Of a stretch of DNA of 18,922 bases, positions 14,021 to 18,922 are shown one piece after another (position 1 is the stretch's first letter; every line of letters starts with the position of its first letter). The translations under genes and the position numbers were made by a program. Below the pieces are notes generated by a model. That model saw nothing but the letters and a program-made list of their open reading frames with translations, was not told the DNA's origin and did not search any database. Source of the DNA: Planctomycetota bacterium (GTDB lineage: Bacteria > Planctomycetota > Phycisphaerae > Sedimentisphaerales > SM23-30); assembly GCA_022705365.1 (NCBI GenBank), contig JAKJEP010000018.1, positions 1 to 18,922 of the forward strand. The letters run 5' to 3'.

Positions 14021-16510
14021 TTATTTGAGTTTTTTATAAAGGATCGTAACGGCCTCCGGATTATTCTCCAGCGTAATGCGCAGCCCCTTTTCCATCAGTT
14101 CCCGGCCGGTCATGCGGTTGGAACCCTTTTCATCCGGCTGGCGAACGATATAACGGGCCTCCGGTTCCAGGTCCTGCAGCTTGAAACGGGCGGATTCATA
14201 AAAACAGTCGGGCCGCCGGAAGGCCTGGATCACGCCTTCCCCCAGGTCCTCCCGGTGAAACTGCCAGGCCATCCAGACATCCTCATTCATGCTGTAGGGA
14301 GTGAGCGGGTAATAATCCCCGAAAAAATAATGGGCGACGCTGCGCCATTCGTCCGTGAGTTTTTTCCAGTGTTTAAAATCGATGAAATCCAGGCCTTCGC
14401 CGCCGGGGCCGAAGCTGAATTCCGTGACCCAACTGCTGCGAATCCAGTAATCGGTCAGCGTACCCGGCGAATAGACCAGCCCGGTTCCCTGGTAGGGGAA
14501 CCACAGGGACAGGCCGTAGGTCTGGCACTGCTGGCCATAGGGACTGGCGTAATAATCGCTCCGCAGCATGGGTACCGCCCGCCGCAGGGTCTCCAGATCA
14601 TTCCGCCGCCCGCCGGAAGCACAGGAATCAATCAGCATCCCCGGATGGTTCGCCAGCAGCCCGTCCCAGTAGGCAAAATACCCTTCCACATGGCGAATCT
14701 CGGTGATTCCCTGCCGGTCTTCCGCGTCCGCACCCCGCCAGTAGCCCAGCGGATCAATATTGAAATCCTGCCGGTACAGGTCAATGCCCTGCTCGGTCAG
14801 CAGCTTGCTGATATGCTGGGTGATCCATTTCCGGCATTCCGGGTCCGAAAGTTTCAGCAGGCCGCCGCCGGCGCCGCCGTGCACCCAGTCCGGATGATTT
14901 TCCGTGATCCAGGTCCCGCCGGCCACCCGTTCCGGCTCGAACCACACCATGGTTCTCATGCCCCGGGCACGGGCAAAATCACTGACCTCCTTAATCCCGT
15001 TGGGGAAACGGATTGGATCCGGTTCCCACGTCCCGGTCTTGGGCCAGCCGGGTCCATCGCACGGATACCAGCCGGCATCCTGCCACCAGACATCGATGTC
15101 GATTTTCTCGTCCGCATGCCGCTGGATAAATTCCATCTCCTTCGATGCCACCGTCATCAGCGCGGGAAAATAGTTCCCGCAGCACAGCGACATCTGCGGC
15201 TCCAGCAGTTTGCCCCCCGGCTTCGGCAGGCTGTGATGGTACATCCAGCGCCGCCAGAGATTCTGCCCCCGCAGCCAGCCGCCCTGGTAAAACTGCAACA
15301 CCACCAGCGGGCTGCGCACCTCCTCGCCGGGCAGCAGTTTGAAATGCGTCAATTCCTGCCCGCCGCTAACCTTCAGGTTGAAAGCTCCGTCACGGACAAA
15401 GCCGGTGTTCCACTGCCCGGCCCAACTGAGCACGTAGATCAAGCCTTCCCCGCCAAACTCAATATTGTAATACGGAAACGAAATCTGGGTCGGCCGTCCG
15501 CCGGTATTGGCGATGGTGCGGCTGCTGCCCGGGGCCAGCGTTTCCAGCAGAGGCTGGTAGCTGTCGGGGGTACAATTGTCCCCCTTAATTGTGCGCAGCA
15601 CAAATTCCCCTGCCGAGCCGCGGCTGAAATCGCTGTCCATCGCCTGGATATTCTCCAGGATGGGCGTATCCGCGGCCCCGGTGTTCTTGAAGTACAGCGT
15701 CCACTCCACCGTCGGATAATCCTGATATTCCACCGCCTCGCAGCGAACCTGCAACCCGGTCTTGGGTTCGGTATATTGCAGCGTATATCCGGTCCGCCGC
15801 TCGTCCAGCTTTTTCATATCCCGCTTGAGTTCCCAGTCATTCAGCACCTGGCGGGACGATTGCCCGTTATATACAAACGAGAAAGGTGCTTCCATCGTAT
15901 AGGGCTGCTTCTGGGCGTCGATTACCTGCATATCCCCCAGCCAGAGTTCCTTCCCGTCCGCCAGCGTAACTTTTGCTTCCGCCCAACTGGCCTGGTCGCT
16001 GTTGATATTGTCACCGGAATCATCGACCGTCAGGGTGAATTCGGTCGCCCCCTGCAGGTCCGCCTGCAGCGCTTCGGCCGCCTGCCCGCGCAGCTTCACC
16101 TGCGAGCGGCACAGCTCCCGCCCTTTGGCTTCCACGATAAAAATCACGCTCCCGCCGCCGTAGTCCCCATTGGTGTCGATCCCCACCTGCGCGGTAAACG
16201 ATTTCCCCGGACCGGGCAACTGCACCAGGTACTTGGCGGGGGCATGGCCGTAGATCCCCCGGTTGTAGCTCTGGTTCGCGATGCGCAAAGGCTGCCCCTC
16301 TCGGGCGTTCTGCTGCAAGGGGCCGCCGTAATTGGCCAGCACCACCAGCCCCTCGCCACGCGCCGCATCGAGCGATACCCCCTGAAATTTGGCCGAAACC
16401 CATTGCGCTCGTTCCGCCAGTTCATTCGGAGCAGCCGCCAGGGCCAGAACCATTTCCGCCGCCAGAAACATACTCAGAAAAGCCGTCAGAATCGTCCATT
16501 TCTTCCACAT
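14021..16510 (-). CDS. Secreted GH36-family glycosidase with N-terminal NPCBM domain
   Basis: An 829-residue secreted relative of alpha-galactosidases. After a signal peptide (about 1-26) comes an NPCBM carbohydrate-binding module (about 30-200; NQSYNRGIYGHAPAKYLVQL and GGGSVIFIVE are typical). A beta-sandwich (about 210-430) follows, then the TIM barrel with WWQDAGWYP, VWFEPERV, YRQDFN with likely nucleophile Asp582, and CASGGRRND then RSDY with likely acid/base Asp652. A C-terminal beta domain ends in ILYKKL. The ATG at 16510 follows AAAGGAA. It resembles the product of 1453-3510 over its whole catalytic part; the NPCBM is the main difference. A 759-codon frame on the opposite strand is a shadow of this gene. 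The family is secure. NPCBM presence suggests binding to polysaccharide; the substrate is unknown. Confidence 0.93.
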   Translation of the reverse strand: MWKKWTILTAFLSMFLAAEMVLALAAAPNELAERAQWVSAKFQGVSLDAARGEGLVVLANYGGPLQQNAREGQPLRIANQSYNRGIYGHAPAKYLVQLPGPGKSFTAQVGIDTNGDYGGGSVIFIVEAKGRELCRSQVKLRGQAAEALQADLQGATEFTLTVDDSGDNINSDQASWAEAKVTLADGKELWLGDMQVIDAQKQPYTMEAPFSFVYNGQSSRQVLNDWELKRDMKKLDERRTGYTLQYTEPKTGLQVRCEAVEYQDYPTVEWTLYFKNTGAADTPILENIQAMDSDFSRGSAGEFVLRTIKGDNCTPDSYQPLLETLAPGSSRTIANTGGRPTQISFPYYNIEFGGEGLIYVLSWAGQWNTGFVRDGAFNLKVSGGQELTHFKLLPGEEVRSPLVVLQFYQGGWLRGQNLWRRWMYHHSLPKPGGKLLEPQMSLCCGNYFPALMTVASKEMEFIQRHADEKIDIDVWWQDAGWYPCDGPGWPKTGTWEPDPIRFPNGIKEVSDFARARGMRTMVWFEPERVAGGTWITENHPDWVHGGAGGGLLKLSDPECRKWITQHISKLLTEQGIDLYRQDFNIDPLGYWRGADAEDRQGITEIRHVEGYFAYWDGLLANHPGMLIDSCASGGRRNDLETLRRAVPMLRSDYYASPYGQQCQTYGLSLWFPYQGTGLVYSPGTLTDYWIRSSWVTEFSFGPGGEGLDFIDFKHWKKLTDEWRSVAHYFFGDYYPLTPYSMNEDVWMAWQFHREDLGEGVIQAFRRPDCFYESARFKLQDLEPEARYIVRQPDEKGSNRMTGRELMEKGLRITLENNPEAVTILYKKLK

Positions 16511-16565
16511 CGTTTTTTCCTTTCGCTAAAATGAATCAGAAAAGTTTTTCGCTTGAATCGATAAG

Positions 16566-16573
16566 GGCAGGTA
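16566..16573. repeat. Fourth GGCAGGTA copy, in the leader of the second GH36 gene
   Basis: The octamer found three times ahead of the first GH36 gene is repeated exactly here, between the proposed promoter (16628-16656) and the ATG at 16510. Relative to the gene it is in the opposite orientation (TACCTGCC). Confidence 0.35.
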
Positions 16574-16627
16574 ACACATCAAAAATTCCAAAAATACAGA
16601 CTTTTTTGTATGTCGAATGCAGCCGGC

Positions 16628-16656
16628 AGTATGGTGCAAATGCAGATGAATGTCAA
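16628..16656 (-). promoter_or_regulatory. Putative sigma-70 promoter of the NPCBM-GH36 gene
   Basis: A perfect TTGACA (minus strand, 16651-16656) and CATACT (16628-16633) are 17 bases apart. The start would fall near 16621, giving a leader of about 110 bases. Confidence 0.55.
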
Positions 16657-16673
16657 GCAATTATCCGTATTTT

Positions 16674-16720
16674 GAAAACAAAAAAAGAATCCCGCCGTGA
16701 TCGGATAACGGCAGGATTCT
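16674..16720 (-). terminator. Rho-independent terminator of the LamG/PEP-CTERM gene
   Basis: Reading the minus strand, AGAATCC (from 16720) pairs with GGATTCT, and after one mismatch GCCGT pairs with ACGGC, giving a 12-bp interrupted stem and a 9-base loop. It is followed by a run of T residues (the A-rich tract at 16674-16686 on the given strand). It lies 43 bases after the stop codon at 16763. Confidence 0.88.
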
Positions 16721-16762
16721 CGTCATGTCTTTACTGCTTATGCAGTATATTTTTCAGGCAGA

Positions 16763-17626
16763 TTATCTGCGCTTCCGCAGCAGCCCCAGAGCGCCCAGAC
16801 CCAGCAGAGCCATGGTGGCTGGTTCAGGAATTACAACGCCATTGGCACACACATCAGCGATTCCGTTGGCATCCAAAGCGCCATCGAAGATAGCGATTTC
16901 GTCAACGGTACCGGTAAACCACCGTGCCCAAACGTAGCTGGCACCGAGAGCCAGGTTTGCGCCAGCGGTGGAGGTCGGGGCAGGACTCATAGCTACCGGA
17001 GTGCCATCGAGAACACCGTTTACATAGACCCGTAAATCGGTTCCATCCGCGACCATGGCAATATGCTGCCAGGTACCGGTACCCAAATCATCATCTACAC
17101 CGGTAGCACTATAAGCACCATACCAAGAGCCGGTATTATTAGCGCACCAGGTAGCGGCTGTATTTTGGGTGCCGCCATTACCGGTGACCATCATGGTGTA
17201 GCCGCTGCCGTCATTACCGGAGACGATTTCCTTGGCTACCAGGGTGGTCCAGTCGTTGGCTACACCAGACATTTTTACCCACGCGGCGATGGTGATGCCG
17301 CCGGTGATATCCAAACTTGCGTTATCAGCGACATACGCGAAATCACCACCGTTATTATAGGCACCGCGGAAATTGAGGGCACCGGAAGGATTACCGAACC
17401 GGTCGGCGGCGGAACATGCATCAAAACTGAAAGCAAAGTCCGCATCTCCCTGATCATACAACGTGGCGTCATTACCCGTACCGGAGCTATCTGCCGCGGT
17501 ATGTCCGGCCGTTTCACTGAACTGCCAGTAGGCCGCCAGAGCAGAACCATCATTGGCTACATACGCATTAGCCGAAAGGGCAACACTCATAGCAGCTATC
17601 ACTGCCAAAACAAAACAATTCTTCAT
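16763..17626 (-). CDS. LamG-fold protein with PEP-CTERM sorting tail
   Basis: A secreted 287-residue protein. A signal peptide (cleavage after SANA, residue 21) is followed by a concanavalin A-like/LamG jelly roll: YWQFSETAGHTAADSSGTGN near the start, ITIAAWVKM, WQHIAMVADGTDLRVYVNGV, and VDEIAIFDGALD. The tail is a textbook PEP-CTERM signal, IPEPATMALLGLGALGLLRK from residue 266, made of the PEP motif, a hydrophobic helix and a basic end. An exosortase should cleave it near PEP during surface sorting; no exosortase gene is in the window. GGAGG lies 9 bases before the ATG at 17626, and a strong terminator follows the gene. It is downstream of the pilin-like gene on the same strand but has its own promoter. 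The LamG domain may bind a sugar or protein ligand; which is unknown. Confidence 0.93.
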   Translation of the reverse strand: MKNCFVLAVIAAMSVALSANAYVANDGSALAAYWQFSETAGHTAADSSGTGNDATLYDQGDADFAFSFDACSAADRFGNPSGALNFRGAYNNGGDFAYVADNASLDITGGITIAAWVKMSGVANDWTTLVAKEIVSGNDGSGYTMMVTGNGGTQNTAATWCANNTGSWYGAYSATGVDDDLGTGTWQHIAMVADGTDLRVYVNGVLDGTPVAMSPAPTSTAGANLALGASYVWARWFTGTVDEIAIFDGALDANGIADVCANGVVIPEPATMALLGLGALGLLRKRR

Positions 17627-17640
17627 TTTTCATTTCCTCC

Positions 17641-17672
17641 ATTGACAATAGCATTTTCCTCGCTTTGTCAAT
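17641..17672. repeat. Inverted repeat over the LamG gene promoter
   Basis: ATTGACAA (17641-17648) and TTGTCAAT (17665-17672) are perfect 8-base inverted arms with centres 24 bases apart. They overlap the -35 and -10 positions of the LamG gene, so a bound dimer would compete with RNA polymerase. Confidence 0.45.
17645..17671 (-). promoter_or_regulatory. Putative promoter of the LamG/PEP-CTERM gene
   Basis: Minus-strand TTGACA (17666-17671) and TGCTATTGT with extended -10 TATTGT (17645-17650) are 15 bases apart, a short spacer partly compensated by the TGn extension. The start would be very close to the ribosome binding site, so the leader would be only about 12-15 bases long. Confidence 0.4.
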
Positions 17673-17702
17673 ATTTAAAAGAACCATACATTAACTAGAA
17701 AC

Positions 17703-17744
<42 letters not shown>

Positions 17745-17784
17745 AAGCTTCACGAATTCTTATATATTTTCATTGCACCTCCTT

Positions 17785-18615
17785 TCAATGTCCCGGCCAG
17801 GTAAATCCCAGGTAACCGCCGCAGAGTTGTTTCATGCCGTTTTCTGTGGATACTCGGTCTATGAATTCTTCCGTATTCATATCTCCTACATGACCGTCAA
17901 AAAAGACAAGGTTTCCGCTGCCAAGTGTAACCATGGTTCCGCCTATGAGTTTTTCATTCGTGACCAGGTGATATCTGCCGAGGTAATCATCACCCGTGGG
18001 AAACAGGGCACCGCTGTTGTCATAAGAAGTATAAAGCTGGTCGTCTTCTTCATACAGCATAAAGACATCATAAGGGGAAGTCTGCACCAGTTCGGGATTT
18101 ACGCGCCACTGCGAGTCACCAGAACTCGCCCCGGCCTGCATATTAAGCGTATAACTCCAGGCGGGACCGGAATGGGAGGGATCATCGGGATCGGGCCAGC
18201 CCCATACCGGCCAGCCGGAATAGTTGGAATGCCTACGGGGATTCTGTTTGTCAATATTGAGCGTAGGGCAGACATATGATTTTGGACTGTCGGCATATTC
18301 CCAGATATACCCCCCTTCAAACATGCGATCCAATTGGTTTTTGTTCGGCTCAATGTAAGCAGTCCCAGTAACTGGTCCGAACCGGCCGCACTCATCGTAT
18401 TCCCAGCCCCAACAGGGAATTTTATCCTGAAAATCACGGGAATACTGGATCATGCCAAAACCCAGGGCTTTCAGATTGGTTTTGCAGACCGTCATTTTCG
18501 CTGAATCCCGTATTCGGGACAGAGCGGGCATCAGAATAGACACCAGAATAGCGATAATGGCGATGACAACCAGTAGCTCAACTAACGTAAATCCTTTTCT
18601 GTTAAGATTTTGCAT
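17785..18615 (-). CDS. Pseudopilin-like protein with type II/IV prepilin signal
   Basis: A 276-residue protein with a class III prepilin leader: KGFTLVELLVVIAIIAILVS, cleaved by prepilin peptidase between Gly8 and Phe9, with the conserved Glu5 of the mature protein at Glu13. The rest is a globular domain of the planctomycetal G-type pseudopilin kind, with aromatic and cysteine residues and GNLVFFDGHV (234-243) near the C-terminus. This matches the DG end of the H-X9-DG motif, but the His position is Thr230. These proteins are abundant in Planctomycetota and may build pseudopili for secretion or anchor at the envelope. AGGTGA lies about 8 bases before the ATG at 18615. It is upstream of the LamG gene on the same strand, separated by the microsatellite. 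No secretion ATPase or peptidase gene is nearby. Confidence 0.9.
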   Translation of the reverse strand: MQNLNRKGFTLVELLVVIAIIAILVSILMPALSRIRDSAKMTVCKTNLKALGFGMIQYSRDFQDKIPCWGWEYDECGRFGPVTGTAYIEPNKNQLDRMFEGGYIWEYADSPKSYVCPTLNIDKQNPRRHSNYSGWPVWGWPDPDDPSHSGPAWSYTLNMQAGASSGDSQWRVNPELVQTSPYDVFMLYEEDDQLYTSYDNSGALFPTGDDYLGRYHLVTNEKLIGGTMVTLGSGNLVFFDGHVGDMNTEEFIDRVSTENGMKQLCGGYLGFTWPGH

Positions 18616-18693
18616 AATAAATCACCTCGCCGTTAATAAATGTCTCCATTGTTTTTGACATCTTATCTTCAGATATCATATGTTGTCATCTCT

Positions 18694-18722
18694 ATTAATG
18701 CCTAAATTTTATACGATGTCAA
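18694..18722 (-). promoter_or_regulatory. Putative sigma-70 promoter of the pilin-like gene
   Basis: Minus-strand TTGACA (18717-18722) is perfect and ATTAAT (18694-18699) lies 17 bases downstream, with 4 of 6 matches to the -10 consensus. The leader would be about 70 bases. The inverted half-sites TTGACATC/GATGTCAA flank it. Confidence 0.45.
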
Positions 18723-18730
18723 TAATTTAA

Positions 18731-18744
18731 AGAGATATATCTCT
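18731..18744. repeat. 14-base perfect palindrome
   Basis: AGAGATATATCTCT is its own reverse complement and lies just upstream of the -35 box of the pilin-like gene. It could be an operator or activator site. Confidence 0.35.
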
Positions 18745-18922
18745 GCCATTAACGTATGAGGTAACAGTCCGCCAAACAACGAGAGGCAGAACGGTATAAA
18801 ATGAACAGTCGATTTCATATTTTGCATGGACGGGCCAGTTTTTTCAAGATAATGTTATCACTACTGTCCGGTTAACTTAAAGACAAATTGTTGTAAAGCT
18901 AGAATATATAATAGTTTGTGAG

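Larger units (their letters stand above)
18616..18922. other. AT-rich non-coding stretch upstream of the pilin-like gene
   Basis: No convincing coding frame is visible here. It holds the proposed promoter of the pilin-like gene, an inverted pair TTGACATC (18655-18662) and GATGTCAA (18715-18722), a 14-base palindrome (18731-18744), and a short inverted repeat GATAA/TTATC (18848-18859). A TATAAT at 18907-18912 on the + strand has no acceptable -35 partner. Confidence 0.6.

Noticed and set aside
14255..16534. A 759-codon open frame on the + strand opposite the NPCBM-GH36 gene
   Set aside because: Its translation has no recognisable domain and an odd Pro/Arg/His-rich composition; the minus strand encodes a complete secreted GH36 protein with a ribosome binding site. 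The open antisense frame follows from GC-rich codon bias.
18884..18912. Possible + strand promoter with TATAAT at 18907-18912
   Set aside because: No acceptable -35 hexamer at 15-19 bases, and no gene start is visible before the window ends.

Overview
The window looks like a chromosomal segment from a Planctomycetota-type bacterium, probably close to Phycisphaerae; this is an inference from gene families, not a database match. Supporting signs are two secreted PQQ-like beta-propellers opening with the DWPQWRGP signature, a LamG-fold protein with a PEP-CTERM tail beside a pseudopilin-type protein, an NPCBM-carrying GH36 glycosidase, a URO-D-like enzyme, a CHASE2-linked cyclase and two exported SAM methyltransferases. 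I see no tRNA, rRNA, CRISPR array, transposase or phage gene.

Layout. 1-1197 (+): 3' part of a membrane class III adenylate cyclase. 1453-3510 (+): secreted GH36 glycosidase. 3560-5059 (-): PurF-like phosphoribosyltransferase whose catalytic Cys is Ser. 5251-5598 (-): small uncharacterised protein. 5648 to about 6247 (-): C-terminal part of a GuaA-like PP-loop enzyme. At about 6244-6250 this fragment abuts, head to head, a TPR gene on the + strand that also lacks its 5' part. The + strand then runs as a tight cluster: TPR protein, PQQ-like propeller, exported O-methyltransferase, APC permease (to 10331). 10356-11210 (-): exported protein-L-isoaspartate methyltransferase, divergent from a second PQQ-like propeller (11437-12774, +). 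12840-16510 (-): URO-D-like enzyme downstream of a second, NPCBM-bearing GH36 glycosidase. 16763-18615 (-): LamG/PEP-CTERM protein and a pseudopilin-like protein, with a CATA/CA microsatellite between them.

How the genes may work together. The GH36 pair, URO-D-like enzyme, propellers, LamG protein and pilin-like protein suggest an envelope-centred, polysaccharide-using lifestyle. The two GH36 genes share an 8-mer (GGCAGGTA) in their leader regions, a possible common operator. The PurF-like and GuaA-like genes belong to purine synthesis; the PurF-like protein keeps its PRPP loop and Fe-S cysteines but has lost its glutaminase catalytic features.

The points most worth a second look are the fragment junction near 6247, the glutaminase-dead PurF-like protein, the shared GH36 leader motif, and the two exported methyltransferases. 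If the junction is an assembly chimera, neighbourhood arguments must not be carried across it.
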